Assembly (NCBI GenBank): GCA_028691845.1
Contig: JAQUYL010000007.1
Span: 62,001 to 126,000, forward strand
Length of the DNA: 64,000 bases
Reading direction: 5' to 3'
Source: Opitutaceae bacterium
Lineage (GTDB): Bacteria > Verrucomicrobiota > Verrucomicrobiia > Opitutales > Opitutaceae
Shown: positions 46,070-55,000 of the stretch, in pieces
Position numbering within the stretch: the stretch's first letter is position 1
Layout of the letters: every line of letters begins with the position of its first letter
The notes under the pieces: generated by a model
Told to the model about the DNA's origin: nothing
The model's database searches: none
What the model saw: the letters and a program-made list of their open reading frames with translations, nothing else
Made by a program: the position numbers and the translations under genes

Positions 46070-47127
46070 GGCGTGGTTTCGTCCGTCATCAGCTTCGCGC
46101 GCAACCGGTTCCCTCTTCCGCTGATACTGGATCTGTAATCGTCGATACCATCGGCCAGGGCCTGGGCCAGCTGCGTGCGATAGGCGGGAGTGGCGATCTT
46201 GCGGGCCTCGGCGGCGTTGGAAAGAAAGCCGAGTTCGACCAAAACCGCCGGGCAGTTTATGCGTTCCAGGACTACAAAGCGTGCCCGCCTCATTCCGCGG
46301 TCAATGGGGTGCAAGGACGCAAGCAGGCGCCGGTGGATGGCCGCGCTCAGCACGGTATTCCAATGATTGAAACGATGACCTGGCACGACTACACGGTCAT
46401 CAGGCTCCCGGATGGCATCGGCGGTCGAGCGCAGGCCCTGTGGAGTGAGGGTATAGGTTTCTATACCCCGGACGGCGGGGGCTGAGGGGAGGGAATTGAA
46501 ATGCAGGCTGACGAACAAATCGGCGGAGGCGCGATTGGCCAGCTCCGGGCGCCGCTGTAGAGGGATTTTAATGTCGCGTTCCCGCGTGAGCACGACTCGA
46601 TAGCCGCGCCCCTCGAGTTTCAGCTTCAGACGCTTGGCGAGATCGAAAACCACGGTCTTTTCATTCACCCCGACACGCCGGTTGGCGGCGCCGGCATCCG
46701 GTCCGCCGTGCCCGGCATCGATGGCAATGACCTCGGGGCGGGAAGAGCGGGGCACCCCGGCACCGGGCTGCAAGAGCGGCATGATCCATGTCACGACATC
46801 GATCCGCGAAACGTAGAGGCTGTTGCGATGTCGCACGACCGGTTCCCCCAGGAAGGCACGGACCCCGTCGGTCTGGAACTCGCGGCTGTTCGCCTTGAAA
46901 ATCAGGCGGGTGCGCGCATCGCTCAGTCGCACGGCCGCCGACTGGGCGGACCAGGACGCACTTAGGTTGTAGCGATTCGCGATCGCACGTACGTCGACAT
47001 ATTCAACGCCGACCAGGCGCACCACCGGCCAAGAATTCGAGTTCTGCGCCATGACGGTGGATGCGCCCACCAGCGCCCAGACGACTGCAACCGCAGTCCC
47101 AAGGGAGCACCGGTGGAGCCACGCCAT
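46054..47127 (-). CDS. N-acetylmuramoyl-L-alanine amidase (Amidase_3), first of pair
   Basis: A 357-residue paralogue of the next gene. I chose the ATG at 47127, which gives a signal peptide (MAWLHRCSLGTAVAVVWALV...MAQ) and lies 20 bp after the infC stop; an in-frame upstream start would run through infC. A stalk domain (VDVRAIANRYNLSASW) is followed by Amidase_3 with AIDAGHGGPDAG, VNEKTVVFD, LFVSLHFNSLP and AVLVELGFLSN. It cleaves the amide between MurNAc and the stem peptide in septal or side-wall peptidoglycan. The tandem pair downstream of infC is unusual. Confidence 0.9.
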   Translation of the reverse strand: MAWLHRCSLGTAVAVVWALVGASTVMAQNSNSWPVVRLVGVEYVDVRAIANRYNLSASWSAQSAAVRLSDARTRLIFKANSREFQTDGVRAFLGEPVVRHRNSLYVSRIDVVTWIMPLLQPGAGVPRSSRPEVIAIDAGHGGPDAGAANRRVGVNEKTVVFDLAKRLKLKLEGRGYRVVLTRERDIKIPLQRRPELANRASADLFVSLHFNSLPSAPAVRGIETYTLTPQGLRSTADAIREPDDRVVVPGHRFNHWNTVLSAAIHRRLLASLHPIDRGMRRARFVVLERINCPAVLVELGFLSNAAEARKIATPAYRTQLAQALADGIDDYRSSISGRGNRLRAKLMTDETTPWPTL

Positions 47128-47146
47128 GACTGAAGCGGGCCGGTTC

Positions 47147-47845
47147 TCAGGTTGACGGCGACCCTTCGGTCCGGCCCGAAGCGGCAGCAGCCGGAGGCGC
47201 GGCTGGTCGGCCAAGCCCCTGCGCTGCGGGCGGATTTGTCGCTTCGCGCACATGATGCTTGGGCTTGCGTTTGTTGACCGGCAGCGGCGTGAGCATCACC
47301 ATGAGCTGTCTGCCCGCGAGCCTGGGCTCGGAATCGGGATGCCCCATGTTGCTGAGTTCGCCGAGTGCGCGCTTGATGACCTCGAAGCCCATCTCAGTGT
47401 GCGCCATTTCGCGCCCGCGGAACTTGAGACGCAGCTTCACCTTGTTGCCGTTGTCGAGAAACCCCTCGGCATGGCGCACCTTGGTGAGAAAGTCATTTTG
47501 TTCAATCCGCACGGTGAACTCGATCTCCTTGATCTTGCCGGCGGCGGGCTTGCTGTGCGCATGCTTCTTCTGTTCCTCGTAAACGTATTTGCCGAAATCC
47601 ATGATCCGGCAGACCGGGGGCTGGGCCGTGGGTGCAACTTCTACGAGATCCAGGTTGAACTGCTGGGCCAGGCGGAGCGCATGTGCGGTGTCCATGACGC
47701 CCAGCTGGGTCCCCTCCGGGCTAATGACGCGAATCTGCGGCGACTTGATACGGTGATTACGGCGGATATTGGCGAAAGGATCCGTATTTCTACGGCGAAA
47801 ATCGCGTGGGCGGGCGCCGCCGGCGGGGGAGTTGAGAATAGCCAT
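47147..47845 (-). CDS. infC: Translation initiation factor IF-3
   Basis: A 232-residue IF3 that binds the 30S subunit and checks start codons. The N-domain carries NHRIKSPQIRVISPEGTQLGV, the linker runs DFGKYVYEEQKK, and the C-domain has KLRLKFRGREMAHTEMG. A Pro/Ala-rich tail of about 30 residues extends the C-terminus. The start is ATG at 47845, although a TTG one codon upstream is also in frame; E. coli infC uses AUU. rpmI and rplT, which usually follow infC, are absent; two amidases follow instead. Confidence 0.95.
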   Translation of the reverse strand: MAILNSPAGGARPRDFRRRNTDPFANIRRNHRIKSPQIRVISPEGTQLGVMDTAHALRLAQQFNLDLVEVAPTAQPPVCRIMDFGKYVYEEQKKHAHSKPAAGKIKEIEFTVRIEQNDFLTKVRHAEGFLDNGNKVKLRLKFRGREMAHTEMGFEVIKRALGELSNMGHPDSEPRLAGRQLMVMLTPLPVNKRKPKHHVREATNPPAAQGLGRPAAPPAAAASGRTEGSPST

Positions 47846-48093
47846 CAATAAGTAGGTGCTAGCTGATTAAATCGAACGGTCTTCTTGCTTCAAAGACGGC
47901 GGATGACAAGAGGGAAAAGAGCCCTGGGCTAAGGCACATCCCCGTGGCGTATCCTCCCCCAGTCCGGGAGGAAACGCTCCGTGGCGCTTCCGCCGCCGAC
48001 CCAAACCGGCGCTGAATCCAACCTGGGAGGGGAAAACGCCAGCGGCCTTCGTTAAGGATGGAAGCTTTCACACCGGAACTACTCACCCTGGCG
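47846..48093. other. Leader region upstream of infC
   Basis: This 248-bp stretch precedes infC on the minus strand and holds no gene. It contains the stable hairpin at 47947-47977 and other GC-rich pairings. An autogenous control leader is possible because infC operons are often controlled this way, but no known RNA family was recognised. Confidence 0.35.
47947..47977 (-). promoter_or_regulatory. Hairpin in infC leader
   Basis: CCTCCC (47953-47958) and GGGAGG (47966-47971) pair around a 7-nt loop, and the outer GCGT/ACGC extends the stem. It lies about 100 bp before the infC start. Function is inferred only. Confidence 0.3.
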
Positions 48094-48189
48094 CTAGGAA
48101 TTGGCATACTTGAAGTTGTCGGCGATCACGCGGTCCGAGACGGCTGGCATAGTGCCTTGGGGGGGTAAAGGTGCGGTCTTCGGATTCAT
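48094..48189 (-). CDS. Candidate 31-residue ORF after pdxA
   Basis: The ATG overlaps the last base of the pdxA stop (TGATG). The product begins MNPKTAPLPPQGTMPAVSD and ends IADNFKYANS. The C-terminal half has ordinary composition for the organism. It could be a coupled small protein or chance; no family was recognised. Confidence 0.35.
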   Translation of the reverse strand: MNPKTAPLPPQGTMPAVSDRVIADNFKYANS

Positions 48190-49121
48190 CACGACCGGCA
48201 TCCCGCCCGGTGGGCAATCAAGCGCCGGGCCATGGCCACGGCATTGCCAAAGCTGCGCGCACTGGCGACGCCCTGACCCGCGATGCCAAAGGCCGTGCCG
48301 TGATCCGGACTCGTGCGCACAAAGGGCAGGCCCAGCGTGATATTCACAGCCTCGTCAAAATCCACCGCTTTCAACGGAGCCAGACCCTGGTCGTGGTAAA
48401 GAGCGATCACGACATCAAATTCGCCGCGCAATTGCCGCGCGAACAGCGTGTCCGCCGGTTCGGATCGCGACAAACCCGGATGAGCCGGTCGCAGCTTCTG
48501 CAGAATTGGATCGATGATGCGTTGCTCCTCGACGCCCAGGATGCCCCCCTCTCCCGCATGCGGGTTGAGTCCGCACACGCCGATCCGCGGCCGGTCGATG
48601 CCATCGGCCCGCGCCAGTTCGTCGGCGGCCCGCACCGCGCGAGCCATGTTGGCTTCAGTCAGTTGGACGAAGATCTCGCGCAACGGGATATGCCAGGACA
48701 GAAGGACGACCCGCAGGCGGCCTCCGCCGAAGGCCATCGTCGGCTCGCCGCCCCATTGCGCAGCAAAAAACTCGGTCTGCCCCGGATGGGGATAGCCGAT
48801 TCGGGAGAGCCACCCCTTGCTGACGGGCCCGGTCACGACACCTGCAAATTCGCCCGTCTTGCAGCCATCGGCCGCACGCGTCATGGCCGCCCACGCCACC
48901 AGCGCGCCTTCGCCAGTCGGCCGACCCGGCTCGGCGGCGAATTCTTCGAGCCCGATTGCGATCCGTTGATCATCGCTCAACGGCAACGCGGCCAACCAGC
49001 GCCCCGGCCCGAGGACGACAACCTCCCCGGCGTCCCCGGGATGCGCCGCCAGCCACGACGCAATAACCTCCGGACCCACTCCGGCCGGATCGCCGCAGGT
49101 GATCGCCAGCCTATTCGCCAT
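48189..49121 (-). CDS. pdxA: 4-hydroxythreonine-4-phosphate dehydrogenase
   Basis: This 310-residue NAD-dependent, metal-binding enzyme of pyridoxal phosphate synthesis oxidises 4-phosphohydroxy-L-threonine. It shows MANRLAITCGDPAGVGPEV, VTGPVSKGWL, PGQTEFFAAQ, the metal-site GLNPHAGEGGILG, and the C-terminal LYHDQGLAPLKA with RTSPDHGTAFGIAG. It overlaps lpxA by 11 bp in the leftward cluster. Confidence 0.96.
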   Translation of the reverse strand: MANRLAITCGDPAGVGPEVIASWLAAHPGDAGEVVVLGPGRWLAALPLSDDQRIAIGLEEFAAEPGRPTGEGALVAWAAMTRAADGCKTGEFAGVVTGPVSKGWLSRIGYPHPGQTEFFAAQWGGEPTMAFGGGRLRVVLLSWHIPLREIFVQLTEANMARAVRAADELARADGIDRPRIGVCGLNPHAGEGGILGVEEQRIIDPILQKLRPAHPGLSRSEPADTLFARQLRGEFDVVIALYHDQGLAPLKAVDFDEAVNITLGLPFVRTSPDHGTAFGIAGQGVASARSFGNAVAMARRLIAHRAGCRS

Positions 49122-49866
49122 GGCCGCACCCGCTGCCCCGCTGATAAGCCGGCCTCACGAAACCGCGTTTGCCCCCGGCGAAAAACTCCAGGAAGCGCCG
49201 CGCCTCGGCCGTCTTGACCCCCGCGCTGAGGGCTGCGGCGGCGTGTTCGCGCGGATCTCCCCCCACAAAAAAAACGCGGCGGTAGCATTCCTTGATTTCG
49301 GCGATGATTTCCCTGCTGAAACCGCGGCGTTTCAATCCGACAAGGTTCAACCCCGAGACTTCGTCCCGTTCGGCCACCATCAGAAACGGAGCGACATCCC
49401 GCGTGATGCGCCCCGCTCCCCCCACCATGGCACCCTCCCCGATGCGGACAAATTGATGGATACCGCTGCCACCGCCGATAAAGGCATTTTTGCCAACCTC
49501 GACGTGTCCCGCTAGCATGACATTATTGGCCAGTACCACGTCGTTCGCCACCACACAATCGTGCCCGACGTGCGAGCCGGCCATGATAAAGCAGCGTTCG
49601 CCGACCGCGGTCGTCTTGTCGGCGTAGATGGAGCGATTTATGGTGACGGACTCGCGGATGACGGTGCCGGCCCCGACGCGAACCGTGGACTGAGTGGCGG
49701 CATCGAACTTGAGGAACTGGGGATCGCCGCCCACGACCGCGAACGGATGCACGATCACCCCGGCGTCGAGCACGGCGTATTTCCGGATGATGGCGTAGGC
49801 GTGGACGACACAGTCGGCGCCAAGTTGTGCGCCCTCCTCGATGATTGCGGTGGGATGAATGCTCAT
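49111..49866 (-). CDS. lpxA: Acyl-ACP-UDP-GlcNAc O-acyltransferase
   Basis: First enzyme of lipid A synthesis. The 251-residue protein is a left-handed beta-helix of hexapeptide repeats: MSIHPTAIIEEGAQLGADC at the start, the catalytic histidine region MAGSHVGHDCVVAND, GGGSGIHQFVRIGEGAMVGG, and the C-terminal helical tail GLNLVGLKRRGFSREII. Its presence indicates an LPS-type outer membrane. It overlaps the upstream unknown gene by 4 bp and pdxA by 11 bp. Confidence 0.95.
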   Translation of the reverse strand: MSIHPTAIIEEGAQLGADCVVHAYAIIRKYAVLDAGVIVHPFAVVGGDPQFLKFDAATQSTVRVGAGTVIRESVTINRSIYADKTTAVGERCFIMAGSHVGHDCVVANDVVLANNVMLAGHVEVGKNAFIGGGSGIHQFVRIGEGAMVGGAGRITRDVAPFLMVAERDEVSGLNLVGLKRRGFSREIIAEIKECYRRVFFVGGDPREHAAAALSAGVKTAEARRFLEFFAGGKRGFVRPAYQRGSGCGHGE

Positions 49867-50507
49867 TCGACTGGGGTTGCGCGTCTCCGCCGGACCGGGG
49901 CCGGTTTTTCCACCATCAGGTCGAGCTGCGTGTCCTTCAGCAGATCGTAGTTCTTGAGCAGGCGGATGACCTGCAGGGTGTCGCTTTTGCCGTAGCTGCG
50001 GTTGGGTTTGACCGTTTCGATCAGGTCCAGCAGCATTGTGCGGAAGGAGATGATGCCGTCGACGCCGCGCTGCTTCAGCAGTTCCACGCTCTGCGAACGG
50101 AAAGGCTCGGCTGTAGGCAGTGCAGGCAGAACCAGAACCTTGGTGAGATCTGCGCCCTCCCCGTCCACCTCCGCAGGGAAGAAGCGCGAAGCCTGCCGCA
50201 GGACGTTTTCCTCAAGGAAGCTGAAGATCTTCTCTGGCGCGGTCTTGAGCATGCCCGGAGTGAACACATCGGTATGCCAGGGTTTGACCGCCACCACCGC
50301 CCGGTGGATATAGGGCAGTTCACTGGCAAACAGGAAAAAGTCGGGCTTCCGGCGGCCGCGCTGCCAGGCCGGATTAACCACCAGCAGATCGATCTCCTCG
50401 TCGCTGGTTTTGCGGCGCGCCTGCACCTGGTACTTGCGGACCTGGCGGACAAAAAAGCCGTTCCCCTCGAAATACTCGCGCACTATGCCTTCGTCGATGG
50501 CTGACAT
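49863..50507 (-). CDS. Conserved-looking protein of unknown function
   Basis: I do not recognise this 214-residue soluble protein. It opens MSAIDEGIVREYFEGNGFFV and has a DEEIDLLVVNP segment followed by RAVVAVKPWHTDVF. These recall the strands of PD-(D/E)XK nuclease folds, but the expected E/DxK is degenerate. The C-terminal 80 residues look helical. It is embedded between aroB (45-bp gap) and lpxA (4-bp overlap), so it is cotranscribed with envelope and aromatic synthesis genes. Confidence 0.75.
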   Translation of the reverse strand: MSAIDEGIVREYFEGNGFFVRQVRKYQVQARRKTSDEEIDLLVVNPAWQRGRRKPDFFLFASELPYIHRAVVAVKPWHTDVFTPGMLKTAPEKIFSFLEENVLRQASRFFPAEVDGEGADLTKVLVLPALPTAEPFRSQSVELLKQRGVDGIISFRTMLLDLIETVKPNRSYGKSDTLQVIRLLKNYDLLKDTQLDLMVEKPAPVRRRRATPVE

Positions 50508-50552
50508 GAGGCTGATTATCTACTCCGATCCAGTGGAGGAAGGCACGAAAAA

Positions 50553-51641
50553 TTAAGCGATGGCCCCAAGTTCGCGCCATACCGCCTCGACCGCAGCGGA
50601 ATCGGTGACCGTATGGGTGAACGCCTCGCCGAGCATCCGCAACAGCACGAAACGCAGCGCCCCGGCGCGGACCTTCTTGTCGCGGGTCATCGCCTGCATG
50701 AGTGCGGCCAGCGGCAGCGCCTCTCGCAACCGGACTGGGAGCCGGTGCAGGGCAACCGTCCGCTCAACGCGCGCCACCGCGGCCGCCGGGAGAAGACCGA
50801 GCTTCTGCGACAGGCGGGCCGCGCCCGCCAGCCCGATGGCCACCGCCTCGCCATGCAGGTAGGCGCCGTAGCCGGTGACCTGCTCGACGGCGTGGCCGTA
50901 GGTGTGCCCGAGATTCAACAGGGCGCGTCCACCCTCGGCGGCGAGCTCCCGCTCGTCCGCAGCGACGATGCCGGCCTTGATCGCACAGCACCGCCGGATG
51001 ATCGACGGCAATGAAGCGTCCGCCGGTTCGAGCACACCGCCCTCCAGTTGTGTGAACAGGGTGGAGTCGCCGAGAAGACCGCATTTGATCACCTCGGCCA
51101 TGCCGGCCGCGAACTCACGAGGTGGCAGCGTGGAGAGAAAATTCGTCGCGATAAACACGCCGCGCGGCTGGTGAAACGCACCAGCCAGATTCTTGCCCGC
51201 GCGCAGATTGATGCCTGTCTTGCCACCGACCGAGCTGTCAACCATGGCCAGCAGTGTCGTCGGCACCTGATAAAAATCGATGCCGCGTAGGTAACAGGAC
51301 GCAGCAAAACCGCCGAGGTCGCCGATCACTCCTCCACCCACCGTGAAAAGCGCCGATTGCCGGTCGAGTTTTTGTTCCGCAAGAAAATCCAAGACACGGC
51401 CGAGTTCGTCGAGCGATTTGGTCCCCTCGCCCGGCGGAAGCACCAACTTGGGCACGTCGCCAAATAGCGTCTGAAGACTGGCTTGTTGCCGCGTGGCGAT
51501 CTGCTGATCAGTAAGTACGGCAACCCGTCCTCCGCCCTCGGAAAGTGCGGCGACCCGGGCCCGGATGTCCCGGCCCAAATCCGCCCCAAAGAGTATGGGA
51601 TAACTGCGTTCCTGCAGGTTGACAGTCAGTGATTCAGCCAT
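50553..51641 (-). CDS. aroB: 3-dehydroquinate synthase
   Basis: This 362-residue NAD- and zinc-dependent enzyme catalyses the second step of the shikimate pathway. Diagnostic blocks are GGGVIGDLGGFAASCYLRGI, VPTTLLAMVDSSVGGKTGIN, KNLAGAFHQP, AEVIKCGLLGD, and the metal-site NLGHTYGHAVE with YLHGEAVAIGL. It is the first gene of the leftward aroB-infC-amidase cluster. Confidence 0.96.
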   Translation of the reverse strand: MAESLTVNLQERSYPILFGADLGRDIRARVAALSEGGGRVAVLTDQQIATRQQASLQTLFGDVPKLVLPPGEGTKSLDELGRVLDFLAEQKLDRQSALFTVGGGVIGDLGGFAASCYLRGIDFYQVPTTLLAMVDSSVGGKTGINLRAGKNLAGAFHQPRGVFIATNFLSTLPPREFAAGMAEVIKCGLLGDSTLFTQLEGGVLEPADASLPSIIRRCCAIKAGIVAADERELAAEGGRALLNLGHTYGHAVEQVTGYGAYLHGEAVAIGLAGAARLSQKLGLLPAAAVARVERTVALHRLPVRLREALPLAALMQAMTRDKKVRAGALRFVLLRMLGEAFTHTVTDSAAVEAVWRELGAIA

Positions 51642-52019
51642 CGCCTGTTATCAAGCCTCGACGCGCAGCGAGGTCAATCAAGCATCAGAACGAAGACCAG
51701 CCTGTAAACCCTGCAGGCGAACGGCATCATCCAATCGCAGATCCGGAGCTGGATGAACGCATGGACGCCCGTGCGGAGGAGTTCTCAGGCGGACCGCGCA
51801 CGGTCGCTGCCATGAATCCATTCGTCGTTCATCGATGCGCTACTACTACACCTATCAGTTACCCGGTTCGTGGAGCTCAAATCATGCATTCCGAGAATTT
51901 TTAACAATGCGTTTAACCGGCTAATAATGAGTGAGATAATCCTGCAGGCGACAAAGGGGTCGCTGCAGGCGGCTCCCTGCAACGAATAGTGTGGCAATTC
52001 TTATGCGATAGACTAAATT
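51642..52019. other. Divergent intergenic region (aroB / PEP-CTERM gene)
   Basis: This 378-bp stretch has no gene. The right part (51890-52019) is AT-richer and is the probable promoter of the PEP-CTERM gene. It holds a hairpin CCTGCAGGCGAC...GTCGCTGCAGG at 51941-51969 with one bulged base. Confidence 0.45.
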
Positions 52020-55000
52020 ATGGTTGTGTACCACCAGGGATTCCATGCCCAGGTGAGGTTGTGTATTGGCATTCATCAGGCCATTGCCTTGTTTGCCTTG
52101 TCCTTGCTCGCGGCGGGATTCCTGAGGGTCGAGGCCAAAAATATCATCCCTGATGCCGGCGTCTCCGACATATGGAGCAATCAGCCTGGCTGGCTAAACA
52201 AGAACGTCCCTGGTGGCAGCGATACTCCCCAAATCTCCTCTAATGGCACGTTGACTGTCGATGGCAACTATCCGGTCGACTCGATCAATCTCTTTAACGG
52301 GACGCTAAACGGCCCCGGCACGCTGACGATAACCTCCACTGGTTCGGAGTGGCGCGGTACCGTGCTGATTTTCAGCAGTGGCGGCGGCATCACCATAGCC
52401 AGCGGGGCTGACTTCCTCATCAGCACCACCGCCAATCATGATTTTAATTCCACTCTGATAGAAAACGCAGGCACGGTGAACTGGGAGGTGGGCGCGGGCC
52501 CTCTGCGCTCCGGCAACGGCGGCGCCTTCACCAACAACGGCCTCTTTAATGACGCCGCGGCTGGCACGAGCACAGCAACCGTCGATGTCAACAACGCCTT
52601 CAACGGCACGGCCTGTGTCTTCACCAACTCTGCTGGCGCCATCTATCGCAAGACCAGCCCCGGCACGACCACGATGTCCACGTCGTTCGTGAACAACGGG
52701 CAGCTCGATCTCCAGGCAGGCACCCTTGCCTTGCTCGCCACCAGCACCTTCAACGCCGGCGCGACGCAAACGGGCAGCGGTCTGCTTAAGCTCGTCAGCG
52801 GCACCCTGACCGCGAACGGCGCCATGGCGTTCTCGAACTTCCAAATCGCCGGCGGCACCATTACCGGCAACCACACCTTCAACGGCACGATCGAGTGGAC
52901 CAACGGCAATTTCAACTCCAGCGCCTCGACCACCACCCTTGGCGGCACGCTCACGATCGACTCCGCGGCCGACCACGATTTTGACACGCATGCGTTCGTC
53001 AACAACGGCACCGTGTACTGGGTGGCCGGCGCCGGCCCCTTGCGCTCCGGCAACAGCGGCACCTTCACCAACAACGCCACCTTCAACGATGCCGCCTCGG
53101 CAGGCTGGAACAACGCCTTTAACGGTTCGCTGGCCCAGTTCTCCAACGAAACCACCGGCGTCTACAACAAAACCGGCGGCACCACGACCGTGGACATCGC
53201 CTTTGTCAACGCCGGCACAGTCAACGTGCAAGCCGGCACGCTGGCGCTTAACGCCGGCGGATCCTCGCCGGTGGGCGCAGTGTTCAACGTGTCTTCCGGT
53301 GCCACGCTGACCTTCACCGGCGGCGCGTTCACCGTGGCCGACGGCAGCGGCCTCACGGGTCCCGGCACGGTCAGTGTCGCCGGCGGCACCGTCACCCTCG
53401 GCGGCCAGGTCGCCGCCCCGGTGTTTCAGCTCAACGGCGGCACGCTCGCGGGCACGCATACCCTGCAGGGCAGCGTCACCTGGACTAATGGCAACCTGAA
53501 CGACAGCGGCACGACCACGACCATCGGTAACAGCGCCAGCCTCACGATCACCAGCGCGGCCGCCCATGATTTCAACGCCCACGCGATCGTCAACCAAGGC
53601 ACGACCACTTGGTCGGCTGGGGCGGGCGAACTCCGCTCCGGCAACGGCGGCGCCTTCACGAATCAGGGTGTCTTCAACGATGCCGCCTCGAGCAACATGA
53701 ACAACGCCTATAGCGGCACCAGCGCCACGTTCATCAATGCCAGCAGCGGCCAGTACAGCAAGACGGCCGGCACGACCACCTTTAACGTGCCCTTCACCAA
53801 CAACGGTACGATCAACGCTACCGACGGCACACTTGTGCTCCAAGGTGGCGGCACGATCGGCAACGGCGCGTCGTTCCTAGGCACTGGCCAGGTGCAACTC
53901 GTCAGCGGCACCTTTACAGCCAACGGCAACCTCACCTCGACGAGCCTAATTATCGCCGGCGGCACGCTGGTGGGCAACTTCACGCTCAGCGGCACGCTCA
54001 CCTTCATCAGCGGCACGCTCAATGACGCTTCCACCGGCACGATCGGTAACGGCGCGACCCTGACCTACAATGCCGCAAGCCCGTTCGACTTCAACAGCCG
54101 GACTATCGTCAACAACGGCACGGTGAACTGGGAGGTGGGCGCGGGCGCTCTGCGCTCCGGCAACGGCGGCGCCTTCACCAACAACGGCCTCTTCAATGAC
54201 GCCGCGGCTGGCACGAGCACAGCAGCCGTCGATGTCAACAACGCCTTCAACGGCACGGCCTGTGTCTTCACCAACTCTGCTGGCGCCATCTATCGCAAGA
54301 CCAGCCCCGGCACGACCACGATGTCCACGTCGTTCGTGAACAACGGGCAGCTCGATCTCCAGGCAGGCACCCTTGCCTTGCTCGCCACCAGCACCTTCAA
54401 CGCCGGCGCGACGCAAACGGGCAGCGGTCTGCTTAAGCTCGTCAGCGGCACCCTGACCGCGAACGGCGCCATGGCGTTCTCGAACTTCCAAATCGCCGGC
54501 GGCACCATTACCGGCAACCACACCTTCAACGGCACGATCGAGTGGACCAACGGCAATTTCAACTCCAGCGCCTCGACCACCACCCTTGGCGGCACGCTCA
54601 CGATCGACTCCGCGGCCGACCACGATTTTGACACGCATGCGTTCGTCAACAACGGCACCGTGTACTGGGTGGCCGGCGCCGGCCCCTTGCGCTCCGGCAA
54701 CAGCGGCACCTTCACCAACAACGCCACCTTCAACGATGCCGCCTCGGCAGGCTGGAACAACGCCTTTAACGGTTCGCTGGCCCAGTTCTCCAACGAAACC
54801 ACCGGCGTCTACAACAAAACCGGCGGCACCACGACCGTGGACATCGCCTTTGTCAACGCCGGCACAGTCAACGTGCAAGCCGGCACGCTGAACTTCCAAA
54901 ACACATTCACCAGCACAGGAGGCAACCTCACGCTGACCAACAACGCGACTGTGCAATTCGGCTACGCGGTCGACCTTGGCACCACGTCATTGGCGGGCAA

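Noticed and set aside
52471-54890. CRISPR or tandem-array interpretation of the repeats
   Set aside because: The repeats are long, in-frame protein-coding units, not short direct repeats with spacers.
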